DNA of 64,000 nt from Melieria omissa. Lineage: Eukaryota; Arthropoda; Insecta; Diptera; Ulidiidae. The position numbers and the translations under genes are program-made. Numbering within the stretch: position 1 is the stretch's first letter; every line of letters begins with the position of its first letter. Below the pieces are notes generated by a model. That model was not told the DNA's origin. It searched no databases and saw nothing but the letters and a program-made list of their open reading frames with translations. The stretch spans positions 111,630,830 to 111,694,829 of the forward strand of contig OZ020268.1 of NCBI GenBank assembly GCA_963971225.1. Reading direction: 5' to 3'. Shown here one piece after another: positions 1 through 12,088 of the stretch.

Positions 1-554
1 TTATTGCAACGGCAAAAACGTATACAACGATGCAACCATGTAACCATACAGCAATATATATCTACTTGTGTATATACAACTTGCTAATTCAATATTGAAA
101 AACGAAAGTGGTGTTCGTTGCGATAATTTTGCGATAGTTGGGCAACGAGTTGAGTCTTGTTGCAAGTTGGTTGGTACTGAACGTAAAGTTGTATGTTTAT
201 TTACTTCGTTTTAGTTAGTAAAAATGTCTGTTATGTTTTAAAGCAAACACAAACATAAAATATTTACATGCATAAGCACATACAGATGTGCATCAAAACA
301 ACTTTATATAAATTTTTTTTTAGAGCATCGTGGTTTTAAATTAAAATAAAGCTTTAAAGTAATTTAGCATTGAATATCTGAAACCATGACTATTTTACAG
401 AGACACGGATTCTTGCCGCAAGCTACTTCGATAAATAGATAAATATTGTTTTGATTAAAATGCACTGAGACCAGTATTCATCTGTTGTGTTCCCTAAACA
501 TTCCCTAGATCCGCCAACTTAATAATATTTTGTAACTCACGGGAGTTCAGATGA
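1..554. other. AT-rich DNA, no gene seen
   Basis: No coding or repeat feature recognised. It may be a pipe intron or upstream flank. Confidence 0.4.
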
Positions 555-900
555 TGTCCTCTTTTACAATCCAGTACTAGCCCAGATGACGATTCCTGCT
601 GCGACTTACTACATCACATTGCAATCTAATGTGTTCAGAAGTCTCCTCTGTTGTTCCGCAAAGTCTACATACACTTATCTATCTAAACCAATTATGTTCA
701 TGTGTTTTCTCAGCTTGCAGTGCCCAGTTAGAAACCCAGCCCTTAGTTGGTCATTCCCCAGTCTGAGGCATTCTTCACTCCACTTGGGGTCGAAATTTTT
801 CCATCTCCGTCTAAAGAAATGCCGCGCAATGGCAGAGGCCTTATAGGTCTTTTCATTTTCTTCGGCCTTTTTTCCAAATACAACATAATAAAACAAAAGT
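555..900 (-). mobile_element. non-LTR retrotransposon fragment (RNase H end and zinc knuckle)
   Basis: On the - strand one frame reads FLTGHCKLRKHMNIIGLDR. After a frameshift follows VCRLCGTTEETSEHIRLQCD, the C-x2-C...H...C motif typical of the C-terminal end of Jockey-like element polyproteins. It is 5' truncated and frameshifted. Confidence 0.75.
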
Positions 901-1711
901 TAACTTTCATTAAGTCTAAAGATAATAACCACAATTTGGGGGCCAGTTGATATTAAGCTTTTAAAAGCTTTTGATATTTAGCTTCTCAAAAACAAAAAAT
1001 AGTTCCTGACGATTCGATTACACTGCTCGACCAAAAAGTTGGCTAATCACATGCACCTAAAAACAAAAGTTTTTTAAGACTAACTTTGGGCCACTAAACA
1101 CGAAACTGAAAATCAAAAAATTTTTTTACGAAGCGTTTTGGAAAAATCTTCGAAAAACAGTTTTTTTCCCTGTTGTTTCAGTTATCACCGCATATCTCGT
1201 AAACAAATGATTCGACTAACACAAGCTGTCCGTCGTTCAGAAGATAGTACCTCAACGATATAAAAATTATCCCAATCAAATGAGGTTCTGGTGAAAATAA
1301 AATATAAATTGTCGACCATTTTGAAAAAATATATATTTTTGAAAAAAACTTTTTTAGATACAAAAAATTATCTCCTCTGGTTTTCAAATCTAAAATTAAA
1401 TATATATTATTTGTGCTAATGTTAAACCTAACGTCAATAGAATCAAAAGACATTAGACATTATAAAGTTGTGAAGCCCTGAGTAAAAACATCAGTTTTAC
1501 ATTTATTACATCGTGCGACAAAAAAAACCTGTCCAAATGTTCATAAAGGCGTGAAACCAGCAGTCACTCATAGTAACATCGCATAGTCAGTTTTTCATTT
1601 TCTGATCCGATGGCCTTTTAAAAGGACTTTAAAATTTCAAGGACATAAGCACTTCAAAAATTTTTTTGTAGTGTAATTATGATGATATGGATATCAAATT
1701 AAAGAGGACAA
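901..1711. other. AT-rich DNA, no gene seen
   Basis: Only short AT-biased ORFs. Confidence 0.4.
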
Positions 1712-1878
1712 ATTTCTCCTTTAACTGAATTTTCTATTTTGAACTTGCAGGTCCAAAATAGAATAAAATTCAGGTGCATGAATCCACAAACTGAGATCCA
1801 AAACATGTATTTTTTTTTTTAAATGACATATTTTGATACTGAAAGTTCAAAATAGGAAACTTAGTTAAAAGGAAACAT
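1712..1878. repeat. inverted repeat, possible MITE
   Basis: TTTCTCCTTTAACTGAATTT at 1,712 and its imperfect inverse near 1,850-1,878 form arms of about 40 nt (including TATTTTGAACTT) around a loop of roughly 80 nt. Confidence 0.55.
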
Positions 1879-1884
1879 TTCATT

Positions 1885-2603
1885 TGATACCCATTTCTTC
1901 AAGTCGAAGGTAGTGCTGGACTGCCGGAGCGCACTGGTCAGCATAAGGCACTGCAGGGTAAGTATGCGATGGGTTCCCGGACATAGCAATATCGATGGGA
2001 ACGAGCAGGGTCAGCGATGACTGCCAGTGTGGCGGTCGACGCGGTGCTACCACCGCTCTCTGCCACAGCGGGTGCAATCGGAACGTGGCTCATTCAAGCT
2101 ACAAGCAGAGCCTGGTCAACTAAAAGCGATTGCAAGATTGCTCGCACGCTGTGGCCAGCGCTGAACAGGAGAAGAACTAAGAGCTTGCTGCTGGTCACGG
2201 GGGTAATTACAAGTCACTGCGCCATCGGCGTAATGCTATGCAAATGGCGTCTGGCGACCGACGATTTATGCAGAAGCTGTGGAGACGAGGAGGCAGTGGT
2301 ATCGGTCGAGTACCTGCTTTACCACTGTCCATCACTACAGAACCGACGGCTCCAAACTCTTGGGACAAGGTTCTTCGATGAACTTGTGGAGATAGCGGAT
2401 GCACAGATCACTGATATACAAAACCTTCTCGCGAAGACCAAATGGTTCCCAAAAGATGCGGTCTGGATCTACAGGGAACCGAACAGATAGAGAAAGGCAC
2501 CGGTGAATCAAAATGAACGGAATCACAATGGGTCCAACAGGGCCTCCGAGTGGAAGTGCAAAATGCACACTCCCCTTCTTTAACCTAACCTAACCTACCC
2601 ATA
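1885..2603 (+). mobile_element. non-LTR retrotransposon 3' fragment (RNase H and zinc knuckle)
   Basis: The RNase H motif RWVPGHSNIDGNEQ is encoded near 1,960-2,010, then in another frame WPALNRRRTKSLLLVTG and CRSCGDEEAVVSVEYLLYHC (near 2,270-2,330). The fragment ends in TAACCTAACCTAACC. This is the C-terminal part of a Jockey/I-type element ORF2. At least one frameshift and one stop break it, so it is 5' truncated and dead. Confidence 0.85.
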
Positions 2604-4363
2604 TCTTCATCATAACACAACCGCTAAGACTAAAAAAAAATGTACACTGATATCAAGAAAACTATGCTTAATTTTGCACGGATGTAGTTCAATTCCCCCA
2701 TAGAAGAACTTCCGGTGCTTGCTAAAATATTGACTTTGATGTTATCTGTTACTCGAAAACATCGAGCTATACATATTTTTAAGGGTAGCAGCCTAAAATA
2801 TCAACGCAAACTAAACAATCATCTTTAATGACTGTTCAGGTGTAATCGGATGGTATTACCAAATAAAGACAGACAGATGTATATTTTTACTGGTTTCAGG
2901 CCGAGGTGAAAACCCAATGAATGCTATTTTAAAGTTTTTCTCAACCCAATAAAGAAACTTTTAAGATACTACATCCCAATGAGAAGTGTTCCTTTTACTG
3001 GAAAAAAACGCCCCGTCACCCACATGGAGAGAACCAAAGATCTTTCGAACTTTCCTCTCATCCATCCATTCAATCCACAGCTTAAGTGATCAAAGTTTTT
3101 CTTTCACTTCAGAGATTTCACATCGTTTGCAACCATGCATCAGTCCCATAACATTGGGTTAGCACTTGCATGGACGTTCTTTCTCCTTCAGCTAGAATCT
3201 TCAAAAATCGTGAGAAGTCTAAGCTGAGCAGATTAGTGTTGAATCTCCCATGCACTGTAAACTTTAAAGCAACATAAAAAATTAATCTCTGGCAGACTTA
3301 ATTTGTAGATGTAGAATATAACAGCCCAACTGTATGCAAACTGCATACTTAAAAATCAATTTCTCGCTTCCTGTAGCCGCTGCTTCGTGCCCTACAAAAG
3401 CATCCAAAGAACCGAAAAGTGTGTGCGATGCGCACATATTTCATGTTCTTTCTTACAGCCCTATAAGCGCCCATAAGCGGTTCGAAGCATGCAATAGGCA
3501 GCGGCAATTCTCGAAATGATGTAGCGGTGTTTCGCAGAAACCGTTCATGATTAGCCGCTACAGCGCAATGCAACAACGCTTCGTGCTAATGCAAAGCAAA
3601 AAAGATAAACAATAAGTTTTACCAAAGAAAAGAAAGCCAATGCATGTTCGGTTCAACACCGATGGGAGCAACGCGGTGCCAGCGCAGACGCTGCCAATGG
3701 CTGCGGTGCCTCGAGTGCAAACCTTATGTGGCACTTTGCTGCACTCGTCGATCGAGACACTGCACAAAATTATGCGAAACACCTGCAAGTTGCACCTGCT
3801 GCATGAAAACGTCAAACACATTTGTCAGTCAGTCAGTCAGGGAGTTTTTTGTGCAACAACTTGAACGCATTATGAATTCATTTGAATGTCACAAGCGCTG
3901 AACGTAAATCGCATTATATATTATAACAAAGTGCAATATTCGTATGGCAAAGGCACAACAGGTCTTTGAATGTGCAAGCTACGGGAAAGTTGTTACAACA
4001 ACAAAACAACAAATCGATATTTCGTAAATCCAAGCTCAAATAAATCAGTGATGCACAAAAATTAAAAATATAATAATAAGATACAACTAGTAATGGTTTC
4101 GGACAGTTTTAAAGTTGTTTTCAGATCTACAGCCGCGCCCTTTCCTCAGTTCGCTAAGCATTTTTTCAGTTTTCAATGAAAAAAAAATGATAATTATCAC
4201 ATTTCTAATAATCTACAAGTCACAAAAATGTTAGCTTGAATATGAATTTTTCGATTTTGTCTTAGTGAAGAGAATCATTAGTTCCGGAAAGAATTGGAAC
4301 TCAATTACTGAACCTAACTTCTTTACAAACTTCTGTGATTCAGAGTCCTCCTTTCAATAGCGG
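2604..4363. other. non-coding DNA
   Basis: A GC-richer piece at 3,330-3,900 has short overlapping ORFs on both strands but none convincing. A (CAGT)4 run lies at about 3,825-3,840. No gene supported. Confidence 0.4.
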
Positions 4364-4473
4364 AGTTCACTCTTCATAGCATTTAGGGTGTAAAGTTTTT
4401 ATCGCAGCAATTTTTGAATTTTCGCAATTTTCCGATAGCAACTTTACACCTAAAATGCTATGAAGAGTGAACT
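4364..4473. repeat. 110-bp palindromic element (hairpin MITE-like)
   Basis: Arms of about 41 nt: AGTTCACTCTTCATAGCATT on the left, and the inverse of the right end matches with about three differences in 41 nt. The loop is roughly 28 nt. No target duplication is clear. Confidence 0.8.
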
Positions 4474-5462
4474 AGTTTAATATGTTTATGTAGTATCACC
4501 ACTCAGTCGAAAGTCATGGTTAGAATCAGCCAATTGACTGAAGAAAGAATGGACTATATGGATTGGAAATGGAATGGATTGGAATGGATTGATTCCTTTC
4601 ACAAACCAACACTTTCATATTTGGGGTATTTTGAAACCCCGAAGCTTTGTTTTGAAAAATTGTTACAAGGTACTTTAATTCATTTCATCCAATTTTGTTT
4701 ATATTTAGCTGCAATTCTCCATTGTTCAGGCAGAATTTTTAATTAATGTAGTCTAATAACCAAGAATCTATTTAAGTAGTGGCAGCTTTTAAAGCTATCA
4801 ATTTCCCCCCAATATATATTTTTCCTACCAACCATGTGTTCGTTTGGTGCTACAAACTCAAAACAAAACTTAATACAAACTGAAATATCAATGCAGCCGA
4901 AACTGAATACAAACTGAAATATCAATGCAGTGTAGAAAATCGCTTACAACTTTAGCTACCTTATAATTTTCCTTGTTCTTAATTTCAAATAATATTCAAA
5001 CAATATTACACGGAATTGTTCGCTGTGTACAACAAAATTGCAAACAGCTGTGCGCTTCCAAAGACGCGCACATCGAATGCCATCGAAAGTTGGAACGCTG
5101 ACGACTGCTGGCGCTGCAGTAGACGCAATGCTTTGGCGCTTAGCCCAGCTGATGTGGCGCATCTGTGCGCAGCTGGTGGCAGTGCGGCGTCTCTCATAGT
5201 CTGGCACGTGCGCCACTTAGCGGTATCGCGTTTCAACGGCACGTTTGACATGCGATAACATTGAACTTGAGCGGCACTGCGCTCACTTTTGCATTGATCG
5301 CCGCCGAACAGTTTCGCTTTCTCGTAATTTCCAATTCAGTGAGCGATTGTTGTTGATGCATTAATTAGTTCAAAATTGTATCAAACGCACATATTTACAG
5401 AAAAGTGAAAAAGTGCTCTCCTGGCGATTCGACTTTGCGCTCATCTTCTGCAGTTGGTCTCA
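4474..5462. other. non-coding DNA with a possible initiator
   Basis: The segment 5,020-5,300 is GC-richer. An arthropod initiator-like TTCAGT occurs at 5,335-5,340, with no TATA box or downstream element. A tandem GAAACTGAATACAAACTGAA/ATATCAATGCAG pair lies near 4,872-4,930. No exon can be assigned. Confidence 0.3.
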
Positions 5463-5665
5463 GTAAGAGTTGATAGAGCGTCCTTAACGTGGTCCTTCCA
5501 CCGAACACGGTCCACCTCTTCGCCGTCGACCTCCAACTATCGCATAGAAAGCCTTTTTTGCCGGAGCTTCATTGTCCATACGGGAGACACGGCCAAGTCA
5601 GCTACGTTCCATGTTCTTAGAACGACTCATACAGCTCTTTGCCGAAGCTCTGTTAACCGTTTAAT
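5463..5665 (-). mobile_element. retroelement C-terminal relic
   Basis: On the - strand it reads LGRVSRMDNEAPAKKAFYAI then VGGRRRRGGP, a motif common at the C-terminal end of insect retroelement polyproteins. It is short, lacks other domains and has a related copy near 35,930. Confidence 0.5.
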
Positions 5666-7436
5666 GCGCATACTCGTTGTGATGAAAGGACAATTTTTTT
5701 GTAATAATGAGAAAACAACATTTTTATTATAAATTACGGATCAATTAACATTCTCTTTCTTGAGGAATCGTGTATTAAGAGCTTAAAAGCCATAACGTTA
5801 ATCATATTAAAAAAAAAAGTTGTTATATAAAAATACGTGTTTTTAATTTTTTTAATTTTTCAGGAAATCACGTTTCTGGGTTTTGTTTATTAAGCATTAT
5901 CTATTCACATTAAGTAATTGCACATCAACTCTACAAAAAAAAATCTTTCTTTACTGTTAATTTCATCAAATCAAACTCTTTTTCCTCCCCCCTATTTCCC
6001 CTACTAAGTGTTTATTTCCTTACATTTTGTTGTCTACTTGTAATTTTGCTGCCACTTTTTGTTGCTTTAATGACCGATATTGAACACCTCTGGCTGCTGG
6101 CCCCCCGCACCAATCGTCACTCTTTAATAACCACCGCCGCCGTCGCATAGTCCATAGGCCAAGCTTCAACGACCAACGTTAGCTAACAATAGTCCAAAAT
6201 GAGCGCAAGTGATCTTTGGTGAATGTTCGCAGCCCGTTCACTCGTTCACTGCTCGCCATTGGGCAGCGCCGCCTCGGTTATGGCCTCTTGCTACCACAAA
6301 TCTGGTTTAATTTTGCAGCGCCTGTCAGACTAACAGATTAACAGACTGCCGCAGCACGTGCTGAGGAAAAGAAAGTCGCGCCACCGGTTATGCCGAGCCA
6401 ATTGTGCTGCACGTACACTGCGAATTAGGACTTTCGGTGCGCCCCGTCCAAAGCTGCAGCGAACCGCTTCCTGTACGTCAACGGCAGCGTTGCTTCAACT
6501 GGTATTTAATGCGCCACTTAAAAACGCTCGCATTGTGCTGTGTGGCATCAGGTCAGCGCGTCCACCTTCCGACGCCACTCCGCTCGTTGCAGTGTGTTTG
6601 AGCGGCTCGAGACGCACGCAACAATTAACGAGCCACGCGGCCAGCCGCCACCAGGAAGATGAAGACATTTCAGATAATTTGAAGACCCAAAGCTGAGATT
6701 TGTCAGTGTTGCATAGATTGCACGATCATTTGAAATAAAATCGCTTCTGCATGTGTGTGTGTGTTAAAGTAAGTGGCTCTTTGACTTTCGACACCAAACT
6801 AACTGCCTGCAATCTTTACGCAATTTATTCATTCAGTGATGAGGAAGAAATTTTAATTTTGTTTAACTCTTGTATTATGAATGAAAGGAACCACTCAGCG
6901 GGCAGATGTTCATTATTCTTCCTACTGTCTTCCGTTTTCTGAACCTCGAGTATTGTACAATTGCATTATGTGGGCTTAATGAAATGTTTGTTAGCGATGA
7001 TTGCGAAGAAATAGATTTAAAAAATATACAAATAAAAACAGTCAGTTCATTAGAGAGAGTAACGCGAGAGAGTAATTTGACTGATTTCAATCATGATTTC
7101 GTTTTTCTGTTCTTTAATAAGCAATCTGAACCCTAATCTAACTAAATAACATTCACCTATAAGTTAGATGAGTGACTTTTCGGGCCCCTATATAATATTT
7201 TTCATTGTCACGCTATGTTCTTCTGCTATAATTTTTTTATGAATTAAAAACTTTGATTCTACTTTTAAATTATGTTTATTTGAGGTTTGTTTGTCTGTTT
7301 ACTTCACAAATGTCAAAGCAAAATTAACATTCATTAATAACTCAACGAGTGCTTAATGACTACTGATGCACAACTGATTCTCTTCTAAAAACGATTGTCT
7401 CAGTATTACTTAACTTGTCAAATTGAACATTCGCAC
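5666..7436. other. non-coding DNA
   Basis: Includes a GC-richer block (6,070-6,670) with short ORFs but no recognised domain. Possibly intron. Confidence 0.4.
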
Positions 7437-7770
7437 TCTATGTGTGCAGCTTTACAGCGCGGTCCAAGCGAGTCGCATGCAGAGCGACGCTAGTTCGAAT
7501 TCTGCATGTAGTAACACCTAAAAAAAATAACGGGAAACTCGTTTTCTCTTTCGGTGGCTGTCCTCTCAGCTGGAAATGGCAAACCTCTGAGAGTAAAAAT
7601 TGCCTATGAAAAAGCTCCCAACCTGCCGTTCGGAACCGGCATAATACTGTAGGTCCCTTCCACCCGCGTACAAAATTCACACGCACAACACGGGTGGTTG
7701 CTGGAAGCTAGGCCTTAGTCTCGCGTAAGCGGGCTCTCGTGCCAATCAATTATTATTATTATTATTATAC
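7437..7770 (+). mobile_element. tRNA-derived SINE copy with (TTA)n tail
   Basis: Begins in the tRNA-like head (GCGGTCC...AGTTCGAATTC B box at about 7,492), runs through the shared body and ends TCGTGCCAATCAA followed by TTATTATTATTATTATTAT. It matches the copy at 58,155-58,470 nearly base for base in opposite orientation. The head is 5' truncated before the A box. Confidence 0.88.
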
Positions 7771-8931
7771 TGACTGTTGTTGGGTACCTATCGATGTCAG
7801 TCGTACTTCCCTTTGAAAGTGATCTATTAAGGTGCTAGTAAATTCTCCAAAAAGGCTTGATGCCTTGCTTCAAGACCTGTTCGAGCCCCTTAATGATCAA
7901 CGCTTCTAAACAAGTTAAAAGCACCTATGATAATTCTACATTCTATTCTTGGGAGAGAAACGCACTTGTCGTCATTGTCCTTAAACATGATATAGGAGGT
8001 CGCGCGTGTGTTGACGTTGATCCAACTGGCCCATTTTCTTCGTTTTAGTTTACTTTAGAAACCTTGAGGAGATATTAGTTTCGCTTCCTTAATTTCGTCT
8101 ATGCCTTTCTACCCGAGTACCCAGTAACTGTGAAGCCCACGTTTCGTAACTTACCTCTCAAGTGCTAAATGACTCTGCAGAAGATTGTCCCTGGCTTCTT
8201 GACCTGAAATACGGTACAGAAAGCCGCCTGTAGGAAAAGAAAAATTTAGTTGTACCAACTAGAGCAGAAGTGTTACTTTCCAGCCCAGCCAGATTTGTAT
8301 TTATCTTTGTGTGGAGTTATCAACGTAGGATTGTTCTTGGAAATCTTAAAAAGCTCCTGATTGGCAGGAGCAAAGAACCCTTAAAGTGTCGTCTCTCTTC
8401 TTTTTTTCCGACCCTTTTTTTCATACCATCCATCCCATGGTTGGTGTGTTCGTCAAATGATGCCTCTTATCCGATAATATCTGTCAAATATTTTTTTCCC
8501 CCTATTAATGCGAAGCATTGCGTTGGTTCAGATGTGAAATTGTACATGATACCCTTTTTTAGCCACTGTTTGGTCCTTCAGGAATGTAAAAACAAGATGC
8601 ATTAATACTATTGAATCAAAAATTTTTTTGGGACTGGTTAACACGGAGAAATACGGTCACCGTATCTAAATTATGTGAAGAGATCGACGTATTTGATTCT
8701 TCTTTGTGTATTACAATTGAAAGCAAGATTATCTCAGTAATTCTTTTAACAAACAAACTAGTTTTCCCTTATGAGACATTAGTTTTTGCTGTATTTTAAT
8801 AGTTTTGTTATTTCAAAATTATTCCAAAATTTTAATATTAAATAAAATATAATATTAACCACTGTTGTTATCCTTCTTAAGTACAATAAAATAGTTACTT
8901 ATATAAATACATATTTACTTAAAATTTTCAG
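7771..8931. other. AT-rich DNA before the shared pipe exon
   Basis: Intron of pipe if the upstream N-terminal exon lies outside the window. The longest ORF (8,270-8,605) is AT/TTT-biased and not credible. Confidence 0.5.
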
Positions 8932-8990
8932 AGCACGACAACATCAACACACTGCACGGCACCTATCAGTACCTAAAAAGCACGGGTCAG
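8932..8990 (+). CDS. pip: pipe shared exon (stem region) upstream of all alternative modules
   Basis: A 59-nt exon lies between an acceptor (AAATTTTCAG, ending 8,931) and a strong donor (GTAAGT at 8,991). Read with two bases completing the previous codon, it encodes HDNINTLHGTYQYLKSTGQ and ends exactly in phase 0, which fits the phase-0 start of every A exon. The peptide resembles, from memory, the stem segment before the variable domain in Drosophila Pipe. It holds no catalytic motif and would be part of the Golgi-lumen stem. The exon before it must end in phase 1 and is not visible in the window. It is too short for routine ORF calling. Support comes from splice signals, phase fit and position. 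Confidence 0.8.
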
Positions 8991-10361
8991 GTAAGTCCTA
9001 AAGTCGTCCAATCGCCCATCAATGCATTCATAATTCGCTCAATATTTATGTTGCATTCGAATCCATTCATCTCATCATTGTGCATCGTGATCGCCAGGGA
9101 GAGAACACATTTGTTCTAAGCAATCGCCTCATAAAAGCTATAATCGAGAACATACTTTTATTGGAAAATAGAAAACTCGCGAGTGAAAATGTTGCACTGG
9201 TAGCCGTCAGATCTCTATGCATGTCGTCATTCTGTGGTGTCATGGTCATCGGTATAGCATATCTTCAATACTACTGTCTACATACATAAACGCATTTTGG
9301 GTAATGACTTCTTAAAAATCTATGTACTATATATCTAATAAATATCTAGCAATTTGTGGTCCTCATCGGAACTTTAATCGTCGTACAGCCAGCATTCATA
9401 AACATCTCGCTGGCCGTCCCTTGCTCTGTATCTCGCCTTCTCATTTGAAATTCCAGCCATAATTCTTGTGAGTCAATCGTTCTCGATCTCTCCTTCTCTC
9501 TCTCTGCCGCGCTCTCGCTCATACGGCAACATATGTGGCTTATGCCATCTCTTTCAGTTCTACATCATACAACATAAACATACACACACACATACATATA
9601 CACGCATACACATACATTTGCACGCCCACATTGCACTCGTCAAGCTCTCTGTCCTTTGCTATCTATGTGCTGTCCCTTTTGGGTCTTGCCTTGTCTGTGC
9701 TATCACTTTTGAACTATCCACGTCTGTCTCTTTTGCTCACACACTAACACACTTAGAATTCCGTGTCCGCTACTGTCTCTTTGTTTCGAGAAATGTCAGT
9801 TTCCATGTTATCAGCGTTGAGCTGTCGCAAGCGTGTTCGGAACGCGGCTTAGCGAAATGCAGACTAAATGCAAGACAGCCAAACGTAAGCAAATGCCGAC
9901 AGAGCACACAACACACGATACAAGTTTCCAGTGCATTGAAGCCACACTTACATCACACCGAAACCCCCAAATATTGGTGCGTAAGCCTACAAATGCCACA
10001 CCATGCATTAGTTGTCAAGCGTAGGGTTCGACTTCGCGCAAGTCGTGTTGCATTTATCGACAATAACAGCTAAAAAACAAAGAACCGGCCTTTTCGAAAT
10101 AACATTCGCACGCGTGTGTTTGTTCCAGCCAGCCATGCCCTCAACCACCGGTAAGTATCGTGGTTTATTTACTTTTGTTATGACTCGAATCGAACTCATT
10201 CCGCATGCATATTCGTACCGCTGAACAAAGTGCTAAAGGTTACTAGTCCAACATGTTCTCGTTTGTCACGTCTCGAAAGCGTTTTCTCTCAACTTGTGCT
10301 CACGACCCGAACCTACACACTCCACACCCCATTTGCACACACGAACCCTTTACATTGACAG
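8991..10361 (+). other. pipe intron between the shared exon and exon 1A
   Basis: 1,371 nt with a CA-rich stretch (about 9,575-9,630). A possible 18-nt in-frame microexon lies at 10,133-10,150 (acceptor GCCAG, donor GTAAGT). Confidence 0.6.
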
Positions 10362-11439
10362 CTCAAATTCCTAACCGCCGCAAGTCTCAACAACACGCCC
10401 AAGGCCCAAGCGGACATTCTGTTCTTCAATCGTGTGCCCAAAGTTGGCAGTCAGACGCTGATGTCGCTGCTCACGTTGCTCTCCAAGCCGAACGGCTTCA
10501 AGGCCCGTCGCGACAGACCATCGCCCGTGGAAACTGTCTTGCTGACACCCAAATTTGAGCAGGGTGTGGTGGATGAAATGATGGAAGAAGGCGAGGGCAT
10601 ATCCTTCTCCAAGCACGTCGCCTACATCGACTTCGAGCACTTGGACTCGTCGCGCCCCATCTACATTAATCTGGTACGCGACCCCATCGAGCGACTCATT
10701 AGCTGGTTCTACTACATACGCGCGCCCTGGTACATTGCCGAGCGCAAGCAGAACTTTCCCAAAAAGTTCAAAGTGCCGCGTGTGCCGTGGCTGAAAAAGA
10801 ACTTTGAGACGTGCATACTGCAGCACGACGAAGAGTGCGTCTTTAGGACGGGCGACAGTCGCGGTCTGGGCGATCATCGGCGTCAGATGTTGTTTTTTTG
10901 CGGCCAGAACCGGGATATTTGCATGTGAGTAGCGAGTATCCGACCAGCAACTCAACCCGAAATGTTTTAAACGTCTCTTAACATTTCGTCGTCGTCGTGA
11001 ATACGTAGGCCCTTCAACTCGTACGAAGCCATGCAGTTGGCAAAGAGTCATGTGGAGTCGCATTACGCTGTGGTCGGCACTTGGGAGGAGACCAACATTA
11101 CACTGACCGTTCTGGAGCACTACATTCCCCGATTCTTTACGAGCGCCACCGATACCTATTACAGTAATGCAAAGTCCTTATGAAGCTGAGAGTGTGTGAT
11201 CTCAAAAAGTTGCATTGTCTCACATTACAGAAGCCGCCAATCGACTGTACAAGGTCAATCGCAACTCGGTGCGTCCAGAAGTATCGCAAAAGGTGCGCGA
11301 AGTCCTGAGCAAAAACCTTACCAATGAAATCGAGTTTTATCATTTCTGCAGACAGCGACTATACAAGCAGTATATCGCAATCGGATTGGCGAAGCTCAAC
11401 AAAGAGCCCAATGCATCATTCGAAAGACTCTTTCTCTGA
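10362..11439 (+). CDS. pip: pipe module 1 (exons 1A, 1B, 1C): 2-O-sulfotransferase-like domain
   Basis: Exons are 1A 10,362-10,924, 1B 11,009-11,163 and 1C 11,231-11,439; introns are 84 and 67 nt. Together they encode 308 residues after the shared exon. The start was set by the TTGACAG acceptor, which keeps phase 0. 1A opens with the glycosylation-type LNNT, then the PAPS-loop motif FFNRVPKVGSQ, the single conserved histidine in SKHVAYIDF, the 3'-PB motif NLVRDPIERLISWFYY and the cysteine-rich FFCGQNRDIC. 1B has YAVVGTWEETNITLTVLE, including an N-glycosylation site. 1C carries NEIEFYHFCRQRLYKQY, the helix closing the HS2ST fold. All expected motifs are present and no break is seen. The substrate specificity of the isoform cannot be read from sequence. 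Confidence 0.93.
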
Positions 11440-11515
11440 GACTCTATCTTTGAGTGTGCTAAAGGATAAATATGTATAAAACCTAAGCGGTTAAGCTGTA
11501 TTTGGAGAAGTATCG

Positions 11516-11521
11516 AAATAA
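11516..11521 (+). terminator. poly(A) signal of pipe module 1
   Basis: AATAAA 77 nt after the 1C stop codon and well before module 2. It supports module 1 being a true terminal exon set with its own 3' end. Confidence 0.6.
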
Positions 11522-12088
11522 ATGTGGACATGAATGAAGTCGTGCAGGAATCACTTGTGTCCCATATCAGCAATATGTTGTGAAATTGATTCGTAGAAAA
11601 GCAAAGAAATTGAAAAAGATGTTAGGTATTTCTAAGCTACAAAGTTGGTGAGATTCAAAAGTTATCGATTTGTTGTTCTTTGCCGTTTAAATTAGTAGAA
11701 TCTAGATTGGACTTTGCTGACACTTCCAAAGTGATGGGTAGGGTAGATGCTCTTTCGGTACGTAGGTGCTTCTTCGGTAGGTAGGCGCTTCTTTGTGTTG
11801 TTTGGTTCTTGCATTATGACTGGTTTGCATGGTTGTGTTTTATGTTTTCAAAATTAAAGTATTCGATATTCGCATCAAACTTCCGACTACTTGTTGTTCT
11901 AAACTGTTATGCGCACTCTGCCTTCCATTAGCTTTCTGCCATGTCTCAGTGTTTTCCTAATATTTCGTTTGACGATGGTTGCGGTCCCCGCCATATACCA
12001 CCTCATTACCAACCGCAAGCAACCGCAACATCGATATGAAAATAACCCATTGAAATGACTTGACATATCCTGTACGCATACTCAACAG
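11522..12088 (+). other. spacer/intron between pipe modules 1 and 2
   Basis: AT-rich DNA after the module 1 poly(A) signal. It contains a short repeat of GGTAGGTGCTTCTTCGGTAG type near 11,755-11,790 and ends in the 2A acceptor (CATACTCAACAG). No gene is seen. Confidence 0.5.

Noticed and set aside
3334..3901. Cluster of short ORFs on both strands
   Set aside because: Overlapping, mutually incompatible frames without motifs; GC-richer DNA alone explains them.
9468..10073. 201-codon + strand ORF in the intron before 1A
   Set aside because: Low-complexity THTHTYT/IHIH sequence from a CA-rich stretch; contains no domain and lies between well-supported splice sites.
10371..11120. 249-codon - strand ORF opposite exon 1A
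   Set aside because: Shadow of GC-biased codons in the sulfotransferase exon; crosses the 1A-1B intron and has no motif. Similar antisense ORFs opposite 2A, 3A, 8A, 9A, 10A are also rejected.
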